DNA of 64,000 nt from VAZQ01 sp963725065 (GTDB lineage: Bacteria; Pseudomonadota; Alphaproteobacteria; Rhizobiales; Xanthobacteraceae), in assembly GCA_963725065.1 (NCBI GenBank), contig CAVRXD010000044.1:1-64000 (forward strand). The letters are read 5' to 3'. Positions within the stretch are counted from its first letter, which is position 1. Every line of letters starts with the position of its first letter. The translations under genes and the position numbers were made by a program. Under the pieces are notes generated by a model. It searched no databases and was not told the DNA's origin. It saw only the letters and a list, made by a program, of their open reading frames with translations. Positions 17,610 through 27,097 of the stretch are shown one piece after another.

Positions 17610-18017
17610 TCACTCCCGTTCGATGCTTCCGGTGCGCTGATCGCGCGCCAGGGATGGCTCGCGCTGCCAGGGCCAGCGCCCCTCGATCTCCAGCGAGAGC
17701 GTCCAGCTGAGGAACGTGCGAACCAGCACCAGGCCAGCGAGCAGGCCCAGACTGAGGAAAGTCAGCTCATGCGCGACCGTCTTTATGATGTCGGCCGCGA
17801 CAAAGACTTCCAGGCCCAGCAACAGCGATCGCCCGATGCGGATCTTGTAAACGTTGGAATCCTGCAGGGAGATGGGTTGTCGCAGTTGGCGATAGGTGGA
17901 CCACGCGATGCCGGTCACGATGACGACGACGCCGAAGAGCTCGATTCCGCTCCCGACGATGCGGATGGAGTAATCGAGCACGGGCTCCAGAGCCTTGACC
18001 GTGTTCACATCGTCCAT
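17610..18017 (-). CDS. DUF1622-family membrane protein
   Basis: This 135-residue inner-membrane protein has three hydrophobic segments: about 22-40 (GSGIELFGVVVIVTGIAW), 66-82 (LLLGLEVFVAADIIKTV) and 90-110 (LSLGLLAGLVLVRTFLSW). The pattern SLLLGLEVFVAADIIKTVAH and the LRTFLSWTL-like C-terminus are typical of DUF1622. No function is established for the family. The C-terminal tail is charged and probably cytoplasmic. It is transcribed alone. Confidence 0.85.
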   Translation of the reverse strand: MDDVNTVKALEPVLDYSIRIVGSGIELFGVVVIVTGIAWSTYRQLRQPISLQDSNVYKIRIGRSLLLGLEVFVAADIIKTVAHELTFLSLGLLAGLVLVRTFLSWTLSLEIEGRWPWQREPSLARDQRTGSIERE

Positions 18018-18128
18018 GGCTGCGTCTCCGTCGAGGGAGCCGCAGCCTACGCATCGTCATTGGCGCCGGCAATGACGGGTCGCGCCAGCGATGGCCTGAT
18101 CACTGCCGGATATGGGCTCAACCGTCTC

Positions 18129-18587
18129 TCAACCCGCGCGCCTGGCCCGACGCTTGCGCTTGCGTTTGAGGGCGCGCAACTTGGCCCGCTTCCTGGCGCA
18201 GAATTTGCACTTGCAACCGACCGCCTTGATGAAAGCGTCGACGTAGTTGCGGCCGTAGTGATAGGTGATCTCGTCATCGGGCTTGATGTTCTTGATCGCA
18301 CGGATCTTGATCACGTGCTTGACGAAATAGACTTCCGCGTTGGGCCGGCAGGCATGATTGATATAGCGGGCCAGATTGCTCCGGGTGGAGCCATCGATCG
18401 TCCAGCGGTTGTTGATCTCGAACAGATACCGGGTGTCCATGACTTCGGTGTCTTCAGTGCGGATCTTCTTGCCGCGATACCGGATAATGAACTTGCCCTT
18501 CTTGATCGGGGTGCGGGCGAAGAGGCCGAGGCCCGACTTGGATCGACCAACCCGAAGATGACGCGACGGTGACAGTCTCGCAGGCAT
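18129..18587 (-). CDS. SET-domain protein with a basic C-terminal tail
   Basis: This protein of about 152 residues consists of a SET domain: GLGLFARTPIKKGKFIIRY at the start, the substrate and AdoMet site ARYINHACRPN, and IKPDDEITYHYG with the conserved Tyr. It ends with a post-SET-like Cys cluster (GCKCKFC) and a tail of almost only Lys, Arg and Ala. SET proteins are lysine methyltransferases; bacterial members of this size exist but are rarely characterised. The basic tail suggests binding to nucleic acid or an acidic partner. The start at 18587 was chosen because residues upstream in the longer frame look non-coding; the longer frame would begin at 18800. Confidence 0.85.
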   Translation of the reverse strand: MPARLSPSRHLRVGRSKSGLGLFARTPIKKGKFIIRYRGKKIRTEDTEVMDTRYLFEINNRWTIDGSTRSNLARYINHACRPNAEVYFVKHVIKIRAIKNIKPDDEITYHYGRNYVDAFIKAVGCKCKFCARKRAKLRALKRKRKRRARRAG

Positions 18588-18818
18588 GATGTTAGAATAT
18601 GTGCTGGGATGGGGGATGCGCGATGGCGGTCCATCGGCGGCGGGTTCAGCGTCGCAGCGCTCCGGGCTCATGTCGCCATGCGAGTGCGACGTATCATGCA
18701 ACTGACGATCCTGGCCCGAGTTCCATGATCGCCCGCCAATGGCGACCAGCGCATATGGATCGAGGCGGACGATGATCCGGTCCGGTCCGCGCGTTCGCAC
18801 CTGGAGATAGCGTGCTCA

Positions 18819-20432
18819 ATGCAGGGATACGACGTCGTCATCATTGGTGCGGGTCACAATGGGCTGACTTGCGCCGCCTACCTCGGTATGGCCGGGCTCA
18901 AAGTCAAGGTGGTGGAACGACGAGCGGTGGTGGGGGGAGCTGCCATCACCGAGGAGTTCTATCCCGGGTTTCGCAACTCGGTGGCGGCCTACACCGTCAG
19001 CCTGCTGAACCCCAAGATCATCGCGGATCTGCGCCTCGTTGATCATGGTCTGCGGATCGTCGAACGCCGCGCGCAGAATTTCCTTCCCACGCTGGACGGC
19101 CGGCATCTGCTCGCCGCCGAAGGCCGCACCGAACGCGGTATCGCGGGCTTCAGTCATGCCGATGCGCAACGATTTGGTGCCTTCAACCGGGACCTCGATG
19201 CGAGCGCGGATCTGCTGCGCGACCTCGTCCTGCAGGCGCCGCCGAATCTGACCGGCGGGGGCAACCTCAGAACCCTTGGCGAATTACTCAAAGCCGGGCG
19301 GTTCGGCAACCGGCTTCGCCGGCTGTCCACGGAAAATCTGAGCACGCTGTTCGACCTGTTCACGAAATCGGCCGGCGACTATCTCGACGGCTGGTTTGAA
19401 GGGGAACTGCTGAAGGCCTGGCTCGGCTTCGACGCCATCGTCGGGAATTACGCCAGCCCCTATACCCCGGGCAGTGCCTATGTCCTCCTGCATCACGCGT
19501 TCGGGGAGGTGAACGGAAAGAAGCGAGCCTGGGGCCATGCCATCGGTGGAATGGGCGCGATCACGCAGGCCATGGCGCGGGCCGCGGCCGGTCATGGCGT
19601 CGAGATCGAGACCGATGCACCCGTGCGAGAGGTGTTGATCGAGAAGGGCAGGGCGACCGGCGTGGTTCTCGCGGACGGCCGGGTCGTGCGTGGCGCGGCG
19701 GTCGCGGCCAACGTTAATCCCAAACTCCTCTACACCGCAATGATTCCAGAGAGCGCGCTTGATCCGGCCTTTCTGCGCCGTATGCGCGGGTGGCGCTGCG
19801 GCTCCGGCACGTTCCGCATGAACGTCGCGCTGTCGGAACTGCCGAGCTTCACCGCCTTGCCCGGCCACGCGCCCGGTGATCATCACACCGCGGGCATCAT
19901 CCTTGCGCCCAGCCTTGGCTACATGGAGCGCGCCTATGGCGATGCGCGCACGCTCGGCTGGAGCCGCGAGCCCATCATCGAGATGCTGATTCCGTCGACC
20001 CTGGACAATTCGCTCGCGCCACCGGGAAAGCACGTCGCAAGCCTCTTCTGCCAGCACGTGGCGCCGGAACTGCCCGACGGAAAAACGTGGAACGACCATC
20101 GTGACCGCGTGGCCGATCTGATGGTGGACACCGTCGATCGCTATGCCCCGGGGTTCAAGGCCAGTGTCATCGGCCGGCAGGCCTTGAGTCCCTTCGACCT
20201 GGAACAGGTGTTCGGTCTCACCGGCGGCGACATCTTCCACGGCGCGTTGTCGCTCGACCAGTTGTTCTGGGCCCGTCCTGCGCTGGGCTATGCCGACTAC
20301 CGCGGGCCGCTGCAGGGGCTTTATCACTGCGGATCAGGGGCTCACCCCGGCGGCGGCGTGACCGGCGCTCCCGGCCACAACGCCGCCCAAGCGATCATCG
20401 CCGACCGCCGTTGGCGCTTCTGGCCGGCTTAA
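18819..20432 (+). CDS. FAD-dependent phytoene-desaturase-like oxidoreductase
   Basis: This 537-residue protein has an N-terminal Rossmann dinucleotide-binding motif (YDVVIIGAGHNGLTCAAYL) followed by VKVVERRAVVGGAA, and the C-terminal FAD contact GLYHCGSGAHPGGGVTGAPG. This architecture is that of COG1233 phytoene dehydrogenase and related PYROXD2-like proteins. Without carotenoid genes nearby, its substrate is unknown. It is divergent from the SET gene, and its stop overlaps the stop of the convergent Bug receptor gene by two nucleotides. Confidence 0.88.
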   Translation: MQGYDVVIIGAGHNGLTCAAYLGMAGLKVKVVERRAVVGGAAITEEFYPGFRNSVAAYTVSLLNPKIIADLRLVDHGLRIVERRAQNFLPTLDGRHLLAAEGRTERGIAGFSHADAQRFGAFNRDLDASADLLRDLVLQAPPNLTGGGNLRTLGELLKAGRFGNRLRRLSTENLSTLFDLFTKSAGDYLDGWFEGELLKAWLGFDAIVGNYASPYTPGSAYVLLHHAFGEVNGKKRAWGHAIGGMGAITQAMARAAAGHGVEIETDAPVREVLIEKGRATGVVLADGRVVRGAAVAANVNPKLLYTAMIPESALDPAFLRRMRGWRCGSGTFRMNVALSELPSFTALPGHAPGDHHTAGIILAPSLGYMERAYGDARTLGWSREPIIEMLIPSTLDNSLAPPGKHVASLFCQHVAPELPDGKTWNDHRDRVADLMVDTVDRYAPGFKASVIGRQALSPFDLEQVFGLTGGDIFHGALSLDQLFWARPALGYADYRGPLQGLYHCGSGAHPGGGVTGAPGHNAAQAIIADRRWRFWPA

Positions 20433-21418
20433 TCCTCGGCGATGAAACCGGATGCCTTGACGATGGGAGCCCAGCGCGCAATGTCGGCTTTGACCGTGGC
20501 GGCGAAGTCCTGCGGGCTCTGGAACGCCGTCGTGTTACCGACCTTGGCCAGGCTGTCGATCATCTGCGGGGATCTTACCGCTTCGCCCATCGCCGCGCTC
20601 AAGGCCCCTACGATCTCCGCGGGCGTCTTCGCCGGCACGAATACGCCGAGCCAGGATTCCACGACCACGTTGTAGCCGGCTTCGCGCATGGTCGGGACCT
20701 CGGGCAGGAACGACGAACGCTGCGAACCGGTCACCGCCAGAATCCGGATCGTTCCCGCCTTGGCGAACGTCATGCTCTCGCTGATCGGATTGATGCTGGC
20801 CGACACGTGGCCGCCGACCAGATCCTGCAGCGCCGGCGCGCCGCCGCGATAATGCACGGGGATCATGGGGATGCCGGCCTCGTTCGCCAGCATCACGCCG
20901 ACGAAATGGGGCGTGCCGCCGGCGGCTGTGGTCCCGTACGACGCCTTCGCCGGATTTGCTTTGCACCATGCGACGAATTCGGCCAGCGTCTTGACGCTCT
21001 CCGGCACGCCTGCGCCGACATTGTAGGTCAGCATCGACCTCGCCGCTGGCGCGACCGGGGTGAAATCCCGCAGCGGGTCGTAGTTGAGCGAGCGGAAGCT
21101 GTGCGGATAGACCGTGATCGGAAAGTCCGGCGTGAACAGCATCACGCTTCCGTCCGGCTCCGCATTCTTCACGTATTCGACCGAGAGCCGCGCCGCGGCG
21201 CCGGGTTTGTTCTCGACCAGCACGGTCGAGGCGTAGGTCCCACGCAGCCGGTCGGCGAGGATGCGGGCAATGATGTCGGTGCCGCCGCCGGCCGGAAAGC
21301 CGACGATCACGTGGACCGGCTTCTTCACGGTCTGGGCACGCGCCTGCGGGACGATGCCCGTGGCGGCGGAGAGAATTCCCGCCGCACCGGCGGCGAGCAC
21401 GTAACGACGTGTCGGCAT
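20429..21418 (-). CDS. Bug/TctC-family periplasmic solute-binding protein (orphan)
   Basis: This 329-residue tripartite tricarboxylate transporter receptor-type protein has a signal peptide (RRYVLAAGAAGILSAATG, cleaved near ARA-Q). The mature N-terminus has the family loop VHVIVGFPAGGGTDIIARIL, and later come the NKPGAAARLSVEYV segment, GGTPHFVGVMLANEAGIPM and VPTMREAGYNVVVESWLGV. These receptors bind carboxylates or other small organic molecules. No TctA/TctB genes adjoin, so it is one of several orphan receptors in the window. It converges with the phytoene-desaturase-like gene. Confidence 0.88.
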   Translation of the reverse strand: MPTRRYVLAAGAAGILSAATGIVPQARAQTVKKPVHVIVGFPAGGGTDIIARILADRLRGTYASTVLVENKPGAAARLSVEYVKNAEPDGSVMLFTPDFPITVYPHSFRSLNYDPLRDFTPVAPAARSMLTYNVGAGVPESVKTLAEFVAWCKANPAKASYGTTAAGGTPHFVGVMLANEAGIPMIPVHYRGGAPALQDLVGGHVSASINPISESMTFAKAGTIRILAVTGSQRSSFLPEVPTMREAGYNVVVESWLGVFVPAKTPAEIVGALSAAMGEAVRSPQMIDSLAKVGNTTAFQSPQDFAATVKADIARWAPIVKASGFIAED

Positions 21419-21511
21419 GGCTGGCGTTTCCCGTGTGCGCCGAGCTTATAAGGCCGCGCGCATGCCGTCGAGCGCCGGGAGCCACATCGGCTTTGGGGGA
21501 GCTGCGTGCCG

Positions 21512-21589
21512 CTAGTGTGGCGGTTCAGAAGTCCGCATCATTTCCGCGGCAAGTCCGAAATGCGGACTTCTGAACCAAAGCCACACTAG
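21512..21589. repeat. 78-bp CTAG-bounded palindromic repeat, copy 1
   Basis: Both arms read CTAGTGTGGC(TTT)GGTTCAGAAGTCCGCAT from the outside inwards and are identical except that the right arm carries three extra T bases; the loop is about 20 nt. The element is intergenic between the Bug receptor and the RND permease gene. A half copy occurs at 29136-29156. It looks like a mobile or spreading intergenic palindrome (REP- or MITE-like) with CTAG at both ends. Confidence 0.75.
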
Positions 21590-21601
21590 GTCAATAATTT
21601 G

Positions 21602-21676
21602 CTAGTGTCCTTCGATTCCGAAGTTCGCAAGTGAGCGCGCCGCATAATGATGCGAACTTCGGAATCGGGACACTAG
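21602..21676. repeat. 75-bp CTAG-bounded palindromic repeat, copy 2, supplying the RND gene stop codon
   Basis: The arms are CTAGTGTCC(TT)CGATTCCGAAGTTCGCA and the same sequence without TT, bounded by CTAG on both sides. It is related to the neighbouring repeat (shared CTAGTGT ends and GAAGTyCGCA inner arm) but distinct. The terminal CTAG at 21673-21676 contains the stop codon TAG of the RND permease gene on the minus strand. It could also act as a strong bidirectional hairpin terminator. Confidence 0.75.
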
Positions 21677-24600
21677 TGCGTGTCGGCCATCTCGGCCGGC
21701 ACGATGGTCGGCGCGACGGGATCGGCGTCGTCCTTCCCGCGTCGCGTGAACAGCTTCTGCACCACCACGAAGAACACCGGCACCATGAGCAGTGCCAGGA
21801 CGACAACGGCGATCATGCCGCCCATCACGCCGGTGCCGAGCGCCTGCTGACTCTTGCCGCTGGCGCCCGAGGCGATCACCATCGGGGCCACGCCGAACAC
21901 GAACGCGAAACCGGTCATGAGGATCGGCCGGAAGCGAAGATGAGCGGCCTCGACCGCGGACTCGATCAGGGTCTTTCCCTGTGCGCGCAGGTCCTTGGCG
22001 AATTCGATGATCAGGATCGCGTCCTTGGCGGCGAGGCCGATGATAGTGACCAGCCCGATGGTGAAATAGACGTCGTTCGGCATGCCGCGCAGCGTCACGG
22101 CGGCGACGGCGCCGAGCATGCCGAGCGGAACCACCAGCAGCACCGAGATCGGAATCGTCCAGCTCTCGTACAGGGCCGCCAGCAGCAGGAACACCACCAG
22201 CGCGGAAAGCCCGAGCAGCAGCGGGGCCTGCGAGCCAGCGAGCTTCTCCTGCGCCGATTGCCCGGTCCATTCATAGCCGAACCCGCGCGGCAACGTTCCG
22301 GCAATGCGCTCCATCTCGGCGATCGCGTCGCCGCTGGTATAGCCCGGCTTGGCCGAGCCGCTGATTCTCACCGCCGGATAATAGTTGAAGCCCACCATCT
22401 GCGTCGGGCCGACGATCCAGCGGATCGTGGCAAAGGACGACAGCGGCACCAGGTTGCCTTTGCTGTTGCGCACGTTGAAGGTGAGGATGTCATCGGTCTG
22501 CATGCGGCCGGAATTGTCGGCCTGCACGATCACGCGCTGCATGCGGCCGCGGTTGGGAAAGTCGTTGATGTAGGCCGAGCCCAGATTGGTCGAAATGGTG
22601 CTGTTGACGTCCTGGAAGGTCACGCCGAGCGCCGCGGCCTTCTCGCGGTCGACGATCAGTTCGACCTGCGGCGCCGGCGCCAGTCCCTCGACATAGACGT
22701 CCTGCAGGATCGGGCTCTTTTTCGCGGCGGTAAGGAGCTGATCCTTCGCGCGCATCAACTCGACATATCCCTTCTGCGACCGGTCCTGCAGACGGAAGCT
22801 GAAGCCGCTCGAATTCCCGAGATTGTCGATCGGCGGCGGCTGCAATGCCGAGATCTTGGCATCGCTGACGCTCGCCGCCGAGACTCTTGTTGATATCGGC
22901 CACGATGGCTTGGGCCGAATCGTTGGGGCCGCGCTCGGACCAATCCTTCAACGTGACGAATGCCTGGGCGGTGTTCTGGCCCTGACCGAGAAAGCTGAAA
23001 CCGGTCAGGAAGGTGACGTTGTCGACGCCGTTACGTTGCGCGAGAAACTCCTCGACGCGCTTTACCGCGTCGAGCGTCCGGTTGAAGGACGCCTCCGGCG
23101 GCGTCTGCACGTCGGCGGTGATGAAGCCCTGGTCGTCGACCGGAAGGAAGCCGGCGGGCAGCCGCATGAAGGCCCAGCCCAGCGCGATCACGATCGCGAG
23201 GTAGACGAGCATCAGCCGACCGGTGCGCACGAGCGTCCAGCGCACGACCCCGCTGTACCCCGCCTTGGTCTTATCCATTCCCCGGTTGAACAGCCCGAAC
23301 AGTCCCCTGCGCGCGTGCTGGTGGCCGGCCGCGACCGGCTTGAGCAAGGTCGCGCACAGCGCCGGCGTGAGCGACAGCGCGAGGAACGCGGAAAACGCGA
23401 TCGCCGACACCATGGTGATGGAAAACTGCCGGTAGATCACGCCGACCGAGCCCGGGAAGAATGCCATCGGGATGAACACGGCGACCAGCACCAGCGTGAT
23501 GCCGATGATGGCGCTAGTGATCTGCGTCATGGCCTTGCGCGTCGCCTCGCGCGGCGGCAGCCCTTCCTCGGACATGATGCGCTCGACGTTCTCCACGACC
23601 ACGATCGCGTCGTCCACGAGAATGCCGATGGCGAGAACCATCGCGAACAGCGTCAGCATGTTGATGGAAAGCCCCATCATCAGCAGCGTGGCGCAGGTGC
23701 CGAGCAGCGCGACCGGCACGACGATGGTCGGGATGAGGGTGTAGCGGATGTTCTGCAGAAACAGCAGCATCACCAGGAACACCAGGATGACGGCCTCGAT
23801 CAGCGTGATGATCACCTTCTTGATCGACGCCTCGACCACCGGGGTGATGTCGTAGGGGATTTCGTACTTGATGTTGGATGGGAAGAACTTCGACAGCTCT
23901 TCCATCTTGGCCTGAACGGCATTCGCGGTCGCGAGCGCGTTGCCGGTGGGCGCCAGCAGCACCGTGAGGCCGGCGCTGGGCTGGCCGTTGAGCCGGGTGG
24001 TGAACTGATAGCCCATGCCGCCCACTTCGATGCGGGCGACGTCGCGCAGCCGCACGGTCGAGCCGTCGGGGTTGGCGCGCAGCACGATGGCGCCGAATTC
24101 CTCAGGCGTGGCAAGCTGGCCCTTGACCAGCACCAACGCGGAGACCGACTGCGACTTGCGGCTCGGCTCGGCTCCCAGGCTGCCCGACGCCACCTGCGCA
24201 TTCTGCGCCTCGATCGCCTTGGTCACGTCGTCGGACGTGAGCTGATAGCCGACGAGCTTGTCGGCATCGAGCCAGACCCGCAGCGACCGCTCGCTCGAGA
24301 ACAGCGTGGCGCGGCCTACTCCCGGGATGCGCCGGATCTCGCCCAGAACATTGCGGATCATGAAGTCGCCGAGGCCGATGTCGTCGAGCTTCCCGTCGGT
24401 CGACCGCAGCGTGATGATCTGCAGCACCGCGCTCGAGGCCTCCTCGATCAGGATGCCCTGCTGGATGACCGCGCGCGGCAGCCGCGCCTCGACGCGCTTG
24501 ATCCGGTTCTGGACCTCGACCGAAGCCAAGCTCGAATCGGTGCCGGGAACGAAGTTGGCGGTGATCTCGACCTGCCCGAGCGAGTCGCTGGTCGATTCGA

Positions 24601-24832
24601 AGCTGAGAATGCCGCTGGCGCCGTTGAGCTCTTCTTCGATCAGCCGCGTGACGCTGTTGTAGAGGTTCTCCGGCGAGGCGCCGGGATAGCTGGTGCTGAT
24701 CGAAATCGAAGGCGGCGCGATGATCGGATACTGAGCGATCGCGAGGAACGGCAGGGCCAGCAGTCCGCCGAGGCAGATGAACAGCGCGATCACCGCCGCG
24801 AAGATCGGGCGGTCGATGAAGAAGCTGGCCAT
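21673..24832 (-). CDS. RND multidrug efflux permease (HAE1 type), interrupted by a +1 frameshift
   Basis: The gene encodes about 1052 residues of an AcrB/MexB-type inner-membrane proton antiporter. It starts MASFFIDRPIFAAVIALFIC, has the TM4 proton-relay pair within LAIGILVDDAIVVVENVER, the porter domains with QNRIKRVEARLPRAVIQQG, and a C-terminal half with NLGNSSGFSFRLQDRSQKGY and IGLVTIIGLAAKDAILIIEF. After ADINKSLGG (about residue 650) the frame is lost and resumes one frame over at SDAKISALQPPPIDNLG. One extra base around 22871-22880 explains this, and the length is 3n+1. The stop codon is inside a palindromic repeat. It forms an operon with the adaptor gene upstream (9-nt gap). Confidence 0.9.
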
Positions 24833-24841
24833 GACCGTCCG

Positions 24842-26056
24842 TCAGCGAGCGTTGGTGGAGCGCACGTGTGACGCGTCCGATTCCTTGGTCACCGGAGCGG
24901 ATGTGCCGTCGGCGGATTGCGGCTGCCAGGGAACGGGATTTACGATGTCGCCGGGTTCGAATTTCTGAAAGCCTTCGACCACCACGCGATCGCCGGGGTC
25001 GAGCCCGTCGAGCACCAGCCACTGCTCGTCGACCACGCGGCCGGCGCGCATCGGCTTGATGACGGCACGGTTGTCCGGGCGCACGACGTAGACCTCGCTG
25101 CCACCGCTGTCGTTGCGCTGGACCGCCTGCTGCGGAACCGCGAGCGCATCGCCGTCGGTGCCCTGCTGGATCTGCACGCGCACATACATGCCCGGCAGCA
25201 ACTCGCCCTTCGGGTTGGGAAACTCGCCGCGCAACGTCACCTGCCCGGTGCCGGGATCGACGCTGGCATCGGAGAACAGCAATTTTCCCGGCAGCGGATA
25301 GAGCGTTCCGTCGTCGAGCACGAGACGGACCTTGGCGGCGTCGGGCTCGACCTGCTCGAGCGCGCCGCTTTCGAGGTCGCGGCGCAACTGTTGAAGGTCG
25401 CCGGCCGATTGGGTGAAGTCGGCATAGACGGGATCGAGCTGCTGCACGGTCGCCATGTGCGTGGCTTCGCCCTGGCCGACCAGCGCGCCTTCCGTGACCA
25501 TCGCGCGGCCGATGCGGCCGTTGATGGGAGAACGCACGCTCGTATAGTCGAGATCGAGCTTCACGCGCGCCACGTCGGCCTTGCGCGCGGCGACATCGGC
25601 CTGCGCCTGGCGGAACGTCGCGACCGCGATCTCATACTGCGCCTGGGAGGCGGCCTGGCCCGAGATCAACTTCTCGACTCGCTTGGCCTGCTGCTCGGCC
25701 TGATCGTGCACGGCCTGCGCCTTGGCGAGCGCCGCTTCGGCGGCCGCGAGCTCGACTTCGAACTTCACCGGGTCGATGCGATAGAGCACATCGCCGGCCT
25801 TGACGTCGGCGCCCTGCGGGAACGTTCGCTCCAGGACAATTCCTGCGACGCGTGCGCGTACCTCGGCAACACGGGTCGGCGCGATGCGGCCGGGAAGCTC
25901 GCGGATGTTAGGCCGCGGCGACGGCTGCAACGTGACGATGCTCACCTGTGGCGGCGTCGCCGTCTGTTCGGCTTGCGGCTCGTCACATGCGGAAACAACG
26001 AAGATGATGGAAGCAAGAGTTGCCCAAGTCGAAACTGCGCGCGCGTCGATGTTCAT
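24842..26056 (-). CDS. RND efflux periplasmic adaptor (membrane fusion) lipoprotein
   Basis: This protein of about 404 residues has a lipoprotein-type signal with Cys24 in FVVSAC, so it is likely anchored in the inner membrane. The biotinyl-lipoyl halves (RVAEVRARVAGIVLERTFPQ and VRSPINGRIGRAMVTEGALV) flank a coiled-coil hairpin (EVELAAAEAALAKAQAVHDQ to RQAQADVAARKADVARVKLD). The C-terminal part matches AcrA/MexA-type adaptors. It should couple the downstream permease to an outer-membrane channel, which is not encoded here. The start at 26056 was chosen for the signal peptide and the upstream GAGAGGAACCGG. Confidence 0.92.
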   Translation of the reverse strand: MNIDARAVSTWATLASIIFVVSACDEPQAEQTATPPQVSIVTLQPSPRPNIRELPGRIAPTRVAEVRARVAGIVLERTFPQGADVKAGDVLYRIDPVKFEVELAAAEAALAKAQAVHDQAEQQAKRVEKLISGQAASQAQYEIAVATFRQAQADVAARKADVARVKLDLDYTSVRSPINGRIGRAMVTEGALVGQGEATHMATVQQLDPVYADFTQSAGDLQQLRRDLESGALEQVEPDAAKVRLVLDDGTLYPLPGKLLFSDASVDPGTGQVTLRGEFPNPKGELLPGMYVRVQIQQGTDGDALAVPQQAVQRNDSGGSEVYVVRPDNRAVIKPMRAGRVVDEQWLVLDGLDPGDRVVVEGFQKFEPGDIVNPVPWQPQSADGTSAPVTKESDASHVRSTNAR

Positions 26057-26143
26057 CCGGTTCCTCTCTTTTGCGCCAGCCGCGCAATAGAACGCCCCCC
26101 GAAGGGAAACGGATCGCCCTCGGACTAAAATAGGTGCACGGGT

Positions 26144-26180
26144 TAAATATGACTGAACTTGTGCGTTGCAATAAAATTGC
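26144..26180 (-). promoter_or_regulatory. Candidate promoter and small palindrome for the RND operon
   Basis: On the minus strand TTGCAA (26166-26171) and TATTTA (26144-26149) are separated by 16 bp, a fair sigma-70-type promoter about 90 nt before the adaptor start. GCAAT-AAA-ATTGC (26168-26180) is a perfect 5-3-5 inverted repeat overlapping the -35 box and could bind a repressor. No TetR/MarR-type repressor gene adjoins. Confidence 0.35.
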
Positions 26181-26285
26181 CCTGTCACATTGTCGCGGGC
26201 TGCCGCTTAGGCACGCGAATCAAAAATCGCGTCATCTGCGTGCCTCTATTTCATACAGCAGCGTCGCAGGCGCGGCGGTCGGGGG

Positions 26286-26975
26286 CTATTCGTCGCTGGC
26301 CGGTATTATTTTCCGCAGGCGGTCTGCGGCCTGGGAAAGTTCCATCACGGCGGCGCGGCGTGCCTTCTCCGTGAACCGCCCGATCAGCCCCGAAACCGCC
26401 AGCGCGCCGCGGAACTTTCCAGCCAGGTCGAACACCGGAACCGCGACGGCGGCCACCTGCGGGTCGCGCTCACCGAGGGAGATGTCATAGCCGCGCTCCC
26501 GCACGGCTTTTGTCCGCGCACCCTTGCCGTCGGAAAAGGCGAGCAGCACGTGGGCACTGGCCCCAGCGGTCAACGGCAACGCCGAGCCTTCGTCGAGATG
26601 GTGCCGCGCGGCGTGCGGTGAATTCTGCCGGAACAGGCACACGCGCGTTGCGCCTTCGCGAACGTAGAACGAGGCCGTCTCTCCCGTCGCTTCCACCAGC
26701 CGGCGCAATTGCGGCCTGACGGCTTCGCCGAGAACGAACCCCGCGCGATAGATCGAGCCCAGCCGCCACACCGCCGGTCCCAGCCGGAAGACGCCGTTCT
26801 CGGCGCGCACGAGATAGCCCGATCGCTCCAGTGAGCCGGCGAGGCGCAGGATCGTGCTCTTGTAGAAGCCGGTTGCAACCGCGATTTCAGCAAGCGTCAT
26901 CTCCGTCCGGTCGGCCTGGAATGCATCGAGCACGGCCAGTGCGCGTTCCACTGCCTCGACCCTGTCCGTGCTCAT
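26286..26975 (-). CDS. IclR-family transcriptional regulator (divergent from the CoA-transferase operon)
   Basis: This protein of about 229 residues has an N-terminal winged helix (VERALAVLDAF, MTLAEIAVATGFYKSTILRL, GYLVRAENGVFRLGP) and a C-terminal IclR effector domain (LVEATGETASFYVREG, LPLTAGASAHVLLAF, VAVPVFDLAGKFRGALAVSG). It is divergent from the CaiB/citryl-CoA-lyase/TctCBA operon across a region with two inverted repeats, so it most likely controls that operon in response to the carboxylate or its CoA derivative. The start at 26975 (MSTDRV) was preferred; a longer frame begins at 27005, which would put its start nearer to the repeats. Confidence 0.9.
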   Translation of the reverse strand: MSTDRVEAVERALAVLDAFQADRTEMTLAEIAVATGFYKSTILRLAGSLERSGYLVRAENGVFRLGPAVWRLGSIYRAGFVLGEAVRPQLRRLVEATGETASFYVREGATRVCLFRQNSPHAARHHLDEGSALPLTAGASAHVLLAFSDGKGARTKAVRERGYDISLGERDPQVAAVAVPVFDLAGKFRGALAVSGLIGRFTEKARRAAVMELSQAADRLRKIIPASDE

Positions 26976-27030
26976 GTGCCGCTCCGGCCTGACGACGCGC
27001 GTCAAGAATAATAGAACGATGTTGCGCTGT

Positions 27031-27064
27031 ACAGAACGTTCTGTTATACAGAACTCTATTCTGT
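27031..27064. promoter_or_regulatory. Tandem inverted-repeat operator for the IclR regulator
   Basis: ACAGAACGTTCTGT (27031-27044) is a perfect 14-bp palindrome. Three bases later ACAGAA-CTCTA-TTCTGT (27048-27064) repeats the same half-sites with a 5-bp centre. Both lie between the IclR gene and the CoA-transferase start (27098). Additional TAGAACGATG copies flank the block (about 27012 and 27071). This matches the layout of IclR-type operators and is likely the main control site. Confidence 0.6.
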
Positions 27065-27097
27065 TAACTAGAACGATGGCGGACGGGAGCGCGGAGC

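Noticed and set aside
20429..20432. Overlap of the phytoene-desaturase-like and Bug genes as a sign of misannotation
   Set aside because: The stop codons of the two convergent genes simply interlock (TTA/TAA); both proteins end where their families normally end.
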